Part shown: in pieces, positions 14,119 through 21,537 of the stretch
How positions within the stretch are numbered: the stretch's first letter is position 1
Layout: every line of letters begins with the position of its first letter
IMG/VR virus record: IMGVR_UViG_3300048999_000343
Span: 1-25,550 of that record
Length of the DNA: 25,550 bases
Reading direction: 5' to 3' (one strand)
Source: a virus
The notes under the pieces: generated by a model
Database searches by the model: none
Told to the model about the DNA's origin: nothing
The model's input: only the letters and a program-made list of their open reading frames with translations
Program-made: the position numbers and the translations under genes

Positions 14119-14376
14119 TCAGGCCAGGAGGTCGTCCGGGACTTCGGTGATGTAGACGTCCTCCTGCGGGACATCGACGTACAGCTCCTCGAGGAATTCG
14201 CAGTCGTCACCTACGAAGTCGCGTTCGAGGCGAGCGAGGAGGACGGGCGACCAGGCAGCGTCGAGTTCTTCACGCTTCTGACGGTTGCCCGCCAGCGCGA
14301 CATATTGATCTCGACGGGCCTTGCGCCGAGCGAGATCATCCGCTCGGTACTGGGCCGCCCGTTCCTCTTCGGTCAT
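14119..14376 (-). CDS. Small charged protein of the head module, unknown
   Basis: The 85-residue protein starts MTEEERAAQYRADDLARRK. I chose ATG 14376 because it lies just past the upstream stop and begins a normal N-terminus; a longer extension to 14415 overlaps the decoration gene in another frame. It has a strongly charged helical N-half and an acidic end (DVPQEDVYITEVPDDLLA). No known domain is recognised. The position suggests a head-completion or assembly factor. The Shine-Dalgarno site is weak. Confidence 0.65.
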   Translation of the reverse strand: MTEEERAAQYRADDLARRKARRDQYVALAGNRQKREELDAAWSPVLLARLERDFVGDDCEFLEELYVDVPQEDVYITEVPDDLLA

Positions 14377-14380
14377 GGTG

Positions 14381-14785
14381 CTAGCTGCGGGTGATCTTGA
14401 CCCGGATCTCGCCACCAGGGTCGGCGATGCCGGTGCCTTCGTGAGCCGATTTCAGGGCGAGCACGTCGCCTTCGGCCACGACGAGGTTGGCCGCAGTGCC
14501 CGACAGCGTCAGGGCGATCTCGTCGAAGGCAGCCGGGTTGACACCGGAGGCCAGGGCGAGAGTGGCGACAACGGTCGTCCCGGTGCCATCCTGTTTCTTG
14601 TTGATCAGGCTCACGGTCCGGGAATTGGTGGCCGCTCCGGTGATGGCCGCAGTGGGTACCCAGACGACCGCCGAGACGGTCCCCGCGAATGGAGCCGCGC
14701 CCAGAGGCGTCGTAGCGTCGGAACCTGCCGCGACGGCGTCCAGATCGCCCGTCAGTGATTTGGTGAGTGGGGCTTGATCGGTCAT
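14381..14785 (-). CDS. Probable head decoration/head fiber protein
   Basis: The 134-residue protein is rich in Ala, Thr, Val and Gly and almost entirely strand-like (APFAGTVSAVVWVPTAAIT, SRTVSLINKKQDGTGTTVV, DEIALTLSGTAANLVV, EGDVLALKSAHEGTG). This composition and its position shortly after the major capsid protein fit head decoration or head fiber proteins that reinforce the capsid surface. The ATG at 14785 follows the previous stop directly (TAGATG), with GGAGAAAGAG as ribosome binding site. Confidence 0.75.
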   Translation of the reverse strand: MTDQAPLTKSLTGDLDAVAAGSDATTPLGAAPFAGTVSAVVWVPTAAITGAATNSRTVSLINKKQDGTGTTVVATLALASGVNPAAFDEIALTLSGTAANLVVAEGDVLALKSAHEGTGIADPGGEIRVKITRS

Positions 14786-14986
14786 CTAGTTCTCTTTCTC
14801 CGGGCCGGTGAAGCCCTTTTTGGTGATGCCGTCGAAGCGGGCCTGGAGCGCGCGGAGACCACCGATGTCCTCGGTGCCGTCCGTGGTTTTCGTCTCCTCG
14901 ACCACGCTCTCGTCCGACTGCGTCTCCGGCTCTGGGGCGGTCTCGACCTCGACCGCTTTCGGCTCGGCTTTTTTACGTGCGGCCAT
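14786..14986 (-). CDS. Small acidic protein after the major capsid gene
   Basis: The 66-residue protein starts MAARKKAEPKAVEVETAPE, with a long Pro/Glu/Thr-rich disordered stretch (to about residue 40) and a short helical C-terminus (DIGGLRALQARFDGITKKG). It is separated from the capsid gene by the terminator hairpin at 15012-15039 and has its own strong AAGGAAGG ribosome binding site. Function unknown; a head-assembly accessory is the natural guess. Confidence 0.7.
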   Translation of the reverse strand: MAARKKAEPKAVEVETAPEPETQSDESVVEETKTTDGTEDIGGLRALQARFDGITKKGFTGPEKEN

Positions 14987-15011
14987 TGCTGACCTTCCTT
15001 TCCAAGCGAAA

Positions 15012-15039
15012 GAGGAGGCGACCCGAAGGCCACCTCCTC
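15012..15039 (-). terminator. UUCG-capped hairpin terminator after the capsid gene
   Basis: On the minus strand a 12-pair stem (two G-U pairs) closes a C(UUCG)G tetraloop: GAGGAGG pairs with CCTCCTC at the base. The RNA continues TTTCGCTTGG. It lies 10 nt beyond the capsid stop. The short U run suggests partial termination, limiting expression of downstream genes relative to the capsid protein. Confidence 0.72.
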
Positions 15040-15049
15040 AGGGAGCGAT

Positions 15050-16003
15050 CTACGTGGCGAGAATGACGCCCGCGGGGTACCGTTCGGATTCGACCGGCTT
15101 TTCGTAGTTGATCGTGTTGGCGGTTTGCCAACCGGCCCGGAACACGACGCGCATGGCGACCATGTCCTGCTGGGCGAGGTTGAAGGCGATGTTGCCTTCA
15201 CCGTCCTGGATCACGGCTTCGTCGAGCATCTTGATCGTGATGTCCTGACGGACCGCGAGCACCTGCTCGGACGGGTCGCCGACGATCGCCTCGACGGGAT
15301 GGGAACCACCGGTAGGCCAGAGGCCCTTCATCGGGTAGGCCACGTCGACCCCGAGCACTTCCGTGCCCGAGACCTGACCGCTGCCGGTCCCGATCAGCGA
15401 CTCGCCCGTGGTGGCACGCGCCTGACGGAGCTTGCCTTTGTAGGCCCGCGTCGCCACGACCCAGTCGACGTCGTAACCATCCGTCTCCACCGTCGCGAAG
15501 ACGTCGGAGAAGTCGCCGACGATGCCGCCCGCTTTTGCTTCGTTGGCGCCACGGGTGACGGTGTTGCCGGCGGCGATGGCCTGGGCGGCGATCGCTTCAG
15601 GCCACGAGGCCGGTTTGTTGACGCCGAAGAACACTGCGGCGTCGAGCGTCCGGGCGATGGCGGTCTCCATCAGGGGCTGGATCTGCTCCCAGATGTCGAA
15701 CTCGACATCGTCGAGGACAGCTTCCGGCACCGGGACGATCACCGCGATCTCCTCGATGTTCAGGAACTTGTTTTTCCAGCTGGTGCTGGTGGTCTGCTTC
15801 AGACCGGTGTCACCGTTGACGAAGCCCGCGATCGGCAGCGCTTCGAGGACCGGGAACCGCACCTGATTGCGGGACACCGGAACGGTGGTGAAGGTCGACA
15901 ATGCCGCCGACGTTTCACTGAGTTTTTTGAGCATCGCATTCGAAACCTCCTCAGGCACCAGCGCCTGAGCGTTCGAGCGATTGATCTCGCTGTTAAAAGC
16001 CAT
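15050..16003 (-). CDS. Major capsid protein, HK97 fold
   Basis: The 317-residue product is an HK97-type capsid subunit without the long N-terminal delta domain, consistent with the separate scaffold gene upstream. Family-typical stretches are the N-terminal EINRSNAQALVPEEVSNAML, VPVSRNQVRFPVLEALP, WKNKFLNIEEIAVIVPVPEAVLDD (E-loop and spine region), the P-domain VETDGYDVDWVVATRAYKGKL, and the C-terminal EQVLAVRQDITIKMLDEA with MRVVFRAGWQTAN. The start ATG at 16003 has GGAGAGG upstream. The flanking RNA has inverted repeats around the ribosome binding site and a terminator behind the stop, as expected for the most strongly expressed gene. Confidence 0.96.
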   Translation of the reverse strand: MAFNSEINRSNAQALVPEEVSNAMLKKLSETSAALSTFTTVPVSRNQVRFPVLEALPIAGFVNGDTGLKQTTSTSWKNKFLNIEEIAVIVPVPEAVLDDVEFDIWEQIQPLMETAIARTLDAAVFFGVNKPASWPEAIAAQAIAAGNTVTRGANEAKAGGIVGDFSDVFATVETDGYDVDWVVATRAYKGKLRQARATTGESLIGTGSGQVSGTEVLGVDVAYPMKGLWPTGGSHPVEAIVGDPSEQVLAVRQDITIKMLDEAVIQDGEGNIAFNLAQQDMVAMRVVFRAGWQTANTINYEKPVESERYPAGVILAT

Positions 16004-16007
16004 GGAG

Positions 16008-16066
16008 GGGTCACCTCTCCTTGAATCGAGTGGACTTGGAGACCTCCGTCGCGGAGGGGGTGACCC
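16008..16066 (-). promoter_or_regulatory. Inverted repeats in the capsid mRNA leader
   Basis: On the minus strand GGGTCACC (16066-16059) and GGTGACCC (16015-16008) are perfect inverted repeats that enclose a smaller 6-pair hairpin CCTCCG-CGA-CGGAGG (16057-16043) and part of the GGAGAGG ribosome binding site of the capsid gene. The structure could regulate translation initiation or protect the mRNA. Read by eye; not folded computationally. Confidence 0.5.
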
Positions 16067-16113
16067 GCTGCCATCGCGGCCGGCGGGATCGAGGTAAAGC
16101 TTGGGTACTGCAG

Positions 16114-16132
16114 GCGGCTAGGGACTAGCCGC
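16114..16132 (-). other. 8-bp perfect hairpin at the scaffold stop codon
   Basis: GCGGCTAG and CTAGCCGC are separated by 3 nt and cover the scaffold stop (16125-16127). There is no U tract after it, so a simple intrinsic terminator is unlikely. RNA processing or attenuation between scaffold and capsid genes is possible. Confidence 0.5.
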
Positions 16133-16697
16133 GACCAGCCATCTCTCTGATGCGCTGGTTCATGTCGGTGCCGCTTTTCGCGGGCTTACGAGCACCACCG
16201 TCGAGCTTCACGCTGTCGTCAGCTTTCACCGACTTCAGGAGCTCGTCAGCATCAGCTTCAAGCTCGGCCTTGGTCTCACCTACGAGGCGAGATGCAAGGT
16301 TGGCCGGCACCTTCTTGTCGGCCGCGACCTCCAGCCGTAGAAGTTTGTGTTCGGCCTTCGTTGCCTTGTCCTCGGCGTCTTTGGCGCGTTTCTCCGCTTT
16401 CTCCTGCTCGGATTTGTCGCGATCCTCGAACTCCTGGACCTTGGCGCGAAGCTTCTCGGCCTCACTGGTGGCGTCGTCAGCGGCCTTTTTCGCCACCTTC
16501 GCGCGCTCACGCTCGGCCTTGATGGCGTTGCGTACTGCGTCGGGGTTCTGGGCGCCTTTGAGAAGGTCGTCTTCATCGGCCTCAGCCTTCGCGGCTTTGG
16601 TCTCGGCCTCTTTTGCAGCAGCGTCGGCCGCAGCTTTCTCAGCAGCCGCTTTCGCGGCGTCCTCCGCGCCCTCTGCGGGCATGCTCTCGTCTGCCAT
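16125..16697 (-). CDS. Capsid scaffolding protein
   Basis: The 190-residue protein is Ala/Lys/Glu-rich and almost wholly coiled coil (residues about 8-135), with a more structured C-terminal part (KKVPANLASRLVGETKAELEADADEL) and a basic end (MNQRIREMAGRG). This is the DUF4355/scaffold pattern: the coiled coil guides procapsid assembly and the C-terminus binds the capsid protein. It lies directly between portal and capsid genes, the canonical place. ATG 16697 has GGAAGGAG. No protease gene is visible in the window, so scaffold removal by exit is more likely than cleavage, though this is inference. Confidence 0.92.
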   Translation of the reverse strand: MADESMPAEGAEDAAKAAAEKAAADAAAKEAETKAAKAEADEDDLLKGAQNPDAVRNAIKAERERAKVAKKAADDATSEAEKLRAKVQEFEDRDKSEQEKAEKRAKDAEDKATKAEHKLLRLEVAADKKVPANLASRLVGETKAELEADADELLKSVKADDSVKLDGGARKPAKSGTDMNQRIREMAGRG

Positions 16698-16748
16698 CGC
16701 GGCAGCTCCTTCCTATGACGCCCTCTCCTCGCGAGAGAGCTAGAAAAC

Positions 16749-18179
16749 TCAGGTCTCCGACCGCTCGGTGATCGTCGTGATCGGGACAGCCGGTTCGCCA
16801 CCTGGGGCCTGCGCAGCAGCGAGTTCGCTCGAGGCTTCGATGCTGGCGACCCGCTCGGGAAGGTCGATCTTCTTTGCCCACTCTTCGACCTGCTGAGGAG
16901 AGGCGCCGATCATCGACCAGATCGCTTCGAGCGGGACGCTCAGGGCGCGTTTCTTCAGCGCCGCATCGACCATCTCGCCCTCCGAGCGATACTCCGGATC
17001 CCGCCAGATCGTTTCGGCGTTCATCGGTTTGCTCGGTTCGGCCGAGTCGGTCAACCCCAGCGCCAGCCTGATCGCCTCCTCCCAGCTGTCGGAGAAGTCC
17101 ACCTGCTTGCGCTTCACCTTGGAGACGAGACCGGTCTCGGCCGCCTTCAAGGCGTCGCCCGAGACATTCACGATCTGACCAAGCAGGTAGTGCGGCGGGG
17201 TGCGGGTCTGTGCGGCCAGGTGCTGAAGAAGAAGTTCGATCGCCTTGACGTAGTTGCCGAGGTCGGAGGCGGGCAGGCTGAAGACTTTTGCCTCGGCGTT
17301 CTCGAGCACCACCATGCGCTCGACTCCGCTTTTCAGCTTTTCCATCTCCGGGGTCGGATTGCCTTCGCTGTCGCTCTCGACTTCAAGGCCGGTGATGACC
17401 CGCTGCTGGAAGGCCGCGAACTCCGAGGCCACCAACATGTCGGCGAGCTCCTTGTTGATCGCGTCCTGAAGCGGGATGGCCGGTTTCAGGTCCGAGCGAC
17501 CGTCCCCGAGCATCGTCGGGTTGTTGTAGAGCGGGATGACCGGGACGATCGGCGCGCTTGGGTTGACGCCCGATTCTTCGCCTTCGAGAGGAGTCCAGTT
17601 ACGACCGACGCCGTCGATCGGCGGCACCTTCGACGGCGTCTTCGTCCGGTACTTGAAGATCCTGTCGGGCAGGTAGAGATTGGCGTATTCGTAGCCGTCG
17701 TCGTCACGCCATTTCTTCAGGGCGGCTTGACGGCGGCGACGGTTGCCCGGGGCGTGCTCGACCACGACCTGGGAGGCGTGCTCGACCGTGATCTGGGGAT
17801 ACTGGTCGCCAGGTTCGGCCGGTGCCACAAGGATGTAGGAGCGCCCATCTTTGACGGCCTCGGTATGAGCCATGACCGACTCCGAGTCGAGCCCGTTCGC
17901 CTGCCAGATGTCCCAGGCGCCGGTGTCCGCCGGTTTGTCGGAGCCGAACCTGAACCCCTCGACGAACAGTCGCTCTACGGGAGCATCGACCACGATCTCG
18001 CACCAGTTGTCAGCGAGGGCCCGGAAGAGGTAGCCGAACGACTGACGGAACTTCAAGGTGGCGAAGGCGAGTCGATGTTCGCCTTCGTAGTACTGCTCGT
18101 AGAGCTTTATTTCCTTCTGCTGAGCGGTCAGCTTGCGCTCGAGATAGCTGAGCCATGCTGCGGGGGTTTTCGAGGGCAA
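16749..18179 (-). CDS. Portal protein, SPP1 gp6-like
   Basis: The 476-residue product forms the dodecameric DNA channel of the head. The pattern is that of the Phage_prot_Gp6 portal family: an N-terminal helix (AAWLSYLERKLTAQQKEIKLYEQYYEGEH), ADNWCEIVVDAPVERLFVEGF, VPVIPLYNNPTMLGDGRSDL, LQDAINKELADMLVASEFAAFQQR, and a C-terminal crown (LLGQIVNVSGDALKAAETGLVSKVKRKQ). The start is TTG at 18179 with AAAGGT upstream; no other good start is near the family's expected N-terminus. It follows the large terminase by 19 nt, and the tail end is Pro/Ser-rich. Confidence 0.95.
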   Translation of the reverse strand: MPSKTPAAWLSYLERKLTAQQKEIKLYEQYYEGEHRLAFATLKFRQSFGYLFRALADNWCEIVVDAPVERLFVEGFRFGSDKPADTGAWDIWQANGLDSESVMAHTEAVKDGRSYILVAPAEPGDQYPQITVEHASQVVVEHAPGNRRRRQAALKKWRDDDGYEYANLYLPDRIFKYRTKTPSKVPPIDGVGRNWTPLEGEESGVNPSAPIVPVIPLYNNPTMLGDGRSDLKPAIPLQDAINKELADMLVASEFAAFQQRVITGLEVESDSEGNPTPEMEKLKSGVERMVVLENAEAKVFSLPASDLGNYVKAIELLLQHLAAQTRTPPHYLLGQIVNVSGDALKAAETGLVSKVKRKQVDFSDSWEEAIRLALGLTDSAEPSKPMNAETIWRDPEYRSEGEMVDAALKKRALSVPLEAIWSMIGASPQQVEEWAKKIDLPERVASIEASSELAAAQAPGGEPAVPITTITERSET

Positions 18180-18198
18180 GTTCGCTGACCTTTCCTAG

Positions 18199-19791
18199 CT
18201 AGGCGATGAAGGCGATGCCCTTCTTCTTTGGCTTCGCGCCGGCGGCTATCGCGTCACCGCGTGCCTCCCAGGACAGGACCCCTGCGACCGCGCCGTCTAC
18301 TTTGCGCGGAGATTCGGAGTTGTCCTTGCCGATCGAGTGCATCTGACGATGCTTCTCGTCGTAGACCTTGACCATCCGCTTGACGGCGTTCTTGATGTGG
18401 CTAGCGAAGGTGAGGTCGCCGTCGTGTTCGAAGTCCTTGGCGGCGATGGCTTCGCTGTATTTGCGGACCGCCCACGCCATCGGTCTCGGTTTGTTGGTAA
18501 ACCAGCGAATGACGAGCTTTTCTCCCCAGCGACCCTGCCAGATGTTGACCCAGTCCTCGATTTCCTGAGGGTCGGCATAAAGCCTCCACACCTCGTAGGT
18601 CTCAAACGCTTCGGAAAGGGCCCCGTCGATCTCCCCGAAGGGATGTTCGTAGTCATCCGGCGCTTTGGGAGGTCGCTCCCAGATGCCGACGGTCCATTGC
18701 CGACCGGACTCGACCTCGGTGCCAATGATCGCGAGCGCATCGAGGAACCTGGCCCCGTCGATCCCGAGGGTCACCAGAGCTTTCGGCTCGGGTCTCCATG
18801 CGGTCCTCGCCATGTCGTCCCAGCACTCCCCGTTGAGCGCTTTCGCCTCGTCGGCTTCCTTCCGATTCAGGAACCAACGCTCAGCTTGGCCGGGATCGCG
18901 TGGCAGAAGAGCCCTGATCTCGGAATCGATCCGATCAGGATCAATCCACGGGGTAATCGCGCCCTTCTTCCCACCTCGCTGACCCGTCATCGAATCGCCG
19001 TAGACGATTCTCAGTGCGCGCCTGCGCTCGACCTTGTTGCGGATCGAAAGACCTTCAGGGGGCTCAATGTCGTCGTGGAAGACGCCATCGCGCTCATGCT
19101 CGGCGGTGTGCTGGGCGACGGACTCCTCAGTGGGGTCGTATGCGTTCGGCGTCGAGAGCCAGCGACCGCCCGTCCCCGCAAGATTTCGGCGCTGGGCGTC
19201 GGCGAGTTTCCGTCCCTTGTTCGTCCGAAGCCAGGACTCAGTCTGGTCCTGGGCCGAGAAGGTGATCCGTTGTCCGAGCCGCGAGATTGCTGAGGCCGTG
19301 ACTGGTTTGATGCTGCCGCCGCCCGGAAGGTTGATCCGGCCTATGCCAGTGTCGTCGATCTCAGCGTGGAGCGCCCCAAGTTCGATCATGGGAAGAAGGG
19401 CCGAATAGATGTTCTCGGTCTGGTCCTCCGAGACCGCCGTGATCTGGATCAACGGCGTCGCCCAAGGTTTTCCGACTGGCTCGCCGGATGCATCCCAGCC
19501 GTCGAAGAGCGCTGGGCCCTGGGCCTCGGCGCAAACGAGCGCCGCAGCTAACGGTCCCTTTCCCCACTTCTGCGGCCGGGTGAGCTGCGCACCGCGGTCG
19601 TAGGTGAATCGCCCCGACCCAGGGGCGAGTCGGTAAAAGTGAAGAATGAAGCGGAGCTGTTCATCGGTAAGGAGGAATGAATTGCCGACCGCCTCGCGAT
19701 CCGGGATGGCACAGCGAGCCTCGATCCAATCGGCGATTGCGTAGCCGAGCGTGGGAAATTCCCCGGGGACCTCCGGCCCGCGCCAGGGCAT
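18199..19791 (-). CDS. terL: Terminase large subunit
   Basis: The 530-residue ATPase/nuclease packages DNA into the procapsid. The ATPase part has the Walker A-like RPQKWGKG at residues 72-79, LAAALVCAEAQGP after it, the AVSEDQTENIYSALLPM motif, and a Walker B-like ITFSAQDQTES near 176-186. The nuclease part shows TLGIDGARFLDALAI (Asp about 345), RLYADPQEIEDW (Asp about 407) and the final acidic KVDGAVAGVLSW (Asp about 503), consistent with RNase H-fold metal binding. The start ATG at 19791 is close behind the small subunit stop; its Shine-Dalgarno site is weak. This actinophage-like subtype is usually found in cos- or pac-packagers; the mechanism cannot be told here. Confidence 0.96.
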   Translation of the reverse strand: MPWRGPEVPGEFPTLGYAIADWIEARCAIPDREAVGNSFLLTDEQLRFILHFYRLAPGSGRFTYDRGAQLTRPQKWGKGPLAAALVCAEAQGPALFDGWDASGEPVGKPWATPLIQITAVSEDQTENIYSALLPMIELGALHAEIDDTGIGRINLPGGGSIKPVTASAISRLGQRITFSAQDQTESWLRTNKGRKLADAQRRNLAGTGGRWLSTPNAYDPTEESVAQHTAEHERDGVFHDDIEPPEGLSIRNKVERRRALRIVYGDSMTGQRGGKKGAITPWIDPDRIDSEIRALLPRDPGQAERWFLNRKEADEAKALNGECWDDMARTAWRPEPKALVTLGIDGARFLDALAIIGTEVESGRQWTVGIWERPPKAPDDYEHPFGEIDGALSEAFETYEVWRLYADPQEIEDWVNIWQGRWGEKLVIRWFTNKPRPMAWAVRKYSEAIAAKDFEHDGDLTFASHIKNAVKRMVKVYDEKHRQMHSIGKDNSESPRKVDGAVAGVLSWEARGDAIAAGAKPKKKGIAFIA

Positions 19792-19794
19792 GCG

Positions 19795-20343
19795 CTACGC
19801 GGCGTCTACTGCGCGGAGCCGAGTAACTGATGCTCCTGAAGAGATCCTCTTACCCGCCGCTGGCTCCTCATCCGGCACTTCCAACGTCCAACGTAGGTCA
19901 GCAAACGCTTTAGGGTTGAGGCCGAGCTTGTTGTCCATCTCCCGCATCTCCTTGAGCAGGGTCACTCGGCCGCCGGCCAACGCTTTCAGTTTCGCCATGA
20001 GCAGGCCGAGGTAGTTCAGCCGTTCCGGCACGTCCTCGGGATCCTCGCTCTCAAGGATCCGGAGCATTGAGTCGTGGATTCGCTCGACCAGATCCTCGGA
20101 TTCATCCAAGGCGACGAGCTCGTCCTCGAGCTGGGCGCGGCGAGCGACGAAGTAGATCGCGCCGTCGTCCCATGCAGTTGCCTGCGGCAATTTCCATGCC
20201 CATTTCCACCACTTTTTGCCCGGCCTGGCGAGGTCGTAGGGGCATTTCGGGATCGCGCCGAGCGGACCATCAAGTGGAAGCGGGGTTCCGGGTTTCCGCT
20301 TGTTTCTGCGGCGTGCGTTGGCGTCGGGCAGCGGGCCGGGCAC
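19795..20343 (-). CDS. terS: Terminase small subunit
   Basis: The 182-residue protein starts MPGPLPDANARRRNKRKPGTP, the disordered basic N-terminus typical of P27-type small terminases, and continues with a helical core (LARPGKKWWKWAWKLPQATAWDDGAIYFVARRAQLEDEL, then ERLNYLGLLMAKLKALAGG), which would form the ring that recognises the packaging site. It starts with GTG at 20343, 3 nt after the previous stop, with no strong ribosome binding site, so coupling is likely. The terL start follows its stop by 3 nt. Confidence 0.9.
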   Translation of the reverse strand: MPGPLPDANARRRNKRKPGTPLPLDGPLGAIPKCPYDLARPGKKWWKWAWKLPQATAWDDGAIYFVARRAQLEDELVALDESEDLVERIHDSMLRILESEDPEDVPERLNYLGLLMAKLKALAGGRVTLLKEMREMDNKLGLNPKAFADLRWTLEVPDEEPAAGKRISSGASVTRLRAVDAA

Positions 20344-20346
20344 ATT

Positions 20347-20637
20347 TCAGCGCTCGGAAACTGCGGTCGGCCGAGAAACTGGGAACCCGTACATGTTTTT
20401 TTCGACTTGCGCGGTGTCCATTTGACCTGGGTTTGCGGGTTCCCCCCCACGCCCGGGCCCTGAATCTGCGTCAGGCTCGGCCATGGCGATGCCAGATCCG
20501 GTAGTCGTGCCTATCTTCGCTTCGATAACGCGCAGTTCGTCACGGACGTCGGCAGTGAAGTGTTCGTGACCTTTGTTGAGGCAGGCCCGGAGCAGTCCGA
20601 TCTCGCTGTCACTCAGGTACAACGCGTACTCAGGCAT
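20347..20637 (-). CDS. Small unknown protein between HNH nuclease and terminase
   Basis: The 96-residue protein begins MPEYALYLSDSEIGLLRACL, with an amphipathic N-half (YALYLSDSEIGLLRACLNKG, DVRDELRVIEAKIG) and a Gly/Pro/Asp-rich, probably disordered C-half. ATG 20637 has GAGGGCG upstream. It is embedded in the packaging cluster and may help terminase or nuclease, but no domain is recognised. Confidence 0.75.
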   Translation of the reverse strand: MPEYALYLSDSEIGLLRACLNKGHEHFTADVRDELRVIEAKIGTTTGSGIAMAEPDADSGPGRGGEPANPGQMDTAQVEKNMYGFPVSRPTAVSER

Positions 20638-20673
20638 CGCGCCCTCGCTTCCCCGGGCATCGCGCCCGGTCGG

Positions 20674-20955
20674 TCAGCCGAACTCGGCTGGTGTTCTGTC
20701 TCCCTTGCTGCCGTTGCAATCGCTACAGGCGGCGACGAGGTTGGACTTGTCATCGGTCCCGCCTCTGCTGACGGGACGAAGGTGGTCGACGGTGGTGGCA
20801 GGATCACCGCAGTAGAAGCAACGTCGGTGGTCGCGCTTCAGGACTTCGTCGCGGACCTTGCGCCATGCGCGGGTTGAACCGTTGCGCTTCGTGGCGCGGT
20901 GCTCGGTGCATTCCTCGGCAAACTCCGGGCAACCCGGCTCGGAACAGATGCGCAT
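20674..20955 (-). CDS. HNH endonuclease next to the terminase genes
   Basis: The 93-residue nuclease has paired Cys motifs and the HNH core: CSEPGC near the start, STRAWRKVRDEVLKRD, CFYCG, the TTVDHLRPVSRGGTDD motif with the catalytic His, and NLVAACSDCNGSKG. Terminase-linked HNH proteins of this size stimulate cos cleavage in HK97-like phages, so a packaging role is likely, though a homing-type activity cannot be excluded. It starts at ATG 20955, just after the stop of the split gene at 20962, with AGGT before it. Confidence 0.93.
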   Translation of the reverse strand: MRICSEPGCPEFAEECTEHRATKRNGSTRAWRKVRDEVLKRDHRRCFYCGDPATTVDHLRPVSRGGTDDKSNLVAACSDCNGSKGDRTPAEFG

Positions 20956-20961
20956 CGAGAC

Positions 20962-21499
20962 CTACGTCGGTCGGCTGATGTTCGCCTGCTCCACCAGCAT
21001 CTCCAGCATGGTCTTGGCGCATCGCTCGGTGTAGAGATCTTTGAGCCCGGTCTGCTTCCTGTCGAGCTCGGCCTGGAACTGCTCGAGCGGGACGTTGCTC
21101 TTGACTTCGGCGAAGACCGGTCCTGCTCCGGCGAAGTGGCGTCGTGCCTCACCGCGTTCTGGGTAGGCGCGGATCTCGAAGCTGGTGACGAAGAGGTTGC
21201 CGTTCCCGTCGTCGAGCGGGAGTGCGAGACGCTCGGCCTTGGACTCGACGTTGAAGCCCATCGACCAGAGGTGGTCGGTCAGCGGCGTATTGGGCTGGAT
21301 TCCCGAAGATGAAGGCCTTGTTCGCTGCGGCGTTTGCTGCATCGAGCAAAGCAAGAGCCTCATCACCGAACTCTGCGGCGAAGTCTTCGCGACGGGTTTT
21401 CTCGAAGGCGCGGATCCGATCCATCCTCGCCATACCCTCGGGAGTGTCTTCGATCGGGCTGCTGATGGTGACGACTTGAATCTCGGCATCGTCGGTCAT
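20962..21499 (-). pseudogene. Split gene: one-base frame change at 21302-21304, function unknown
   Basis: A strong ribosome binding site (GGAGG, 8 nt) precedes ATG 21499. The frame reads normally as MTDDAEIQVVTISSPIEDT to ANKAFIFG (66 codons), then becomes shadow-like. One base on, the other frame continues as GIQPNTPLTDHLWSMGFNVE to MLEMLVEQANISRPT (ending TAG 20962-20964). Joining the two by removing one G of the GGG run gives a coherent protein of about 178 residues. The half-frames have no sensible separate starts. It may be a sequencing error, a real mutation, or +1 frameshifting at GGG-A. The C-terminal half has alternating strands and helices (GNLFVTSFEIRAY, VFAEVKSNVPLEQFQAELDRK). Family unknown. 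It is adjacent to the HNH gene and packaging genes. Confidence 0.75.
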
Positions 21500-21525
21500 T
21501 GAACAAACCTCCATTGAATGCGCGG

Positions 21526-21531
21526 TAGGCT
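21526..21531 (+). promoter_or_regulatory. Candidate -10 element (TAGGCT) of a leaderless promoter
   Basis: TAGGCT lies 6 nt before the ATG at 21538, with no Shine-Dalgarno sequence between. The nearest -35-like box (TTGAAC at 21499-21504) is 21 nt away, which is long. Confidence 0.45.
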
Positions 21532-21537
21532 TCACCC

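Noticed and set aside
15125-16024. Plus-strand frame of 299 codons opposite the capsid gene.
   Set aside because: Shadow of the major capsid gene; His/Asp/Arg-rich and without motifs.
17190-19293. Plus-strand frames of over 300 codons opposite portal and large terminase.
   Set aside because: Antisense shadows; the minus strand encodes clear portal and terminase proteins.
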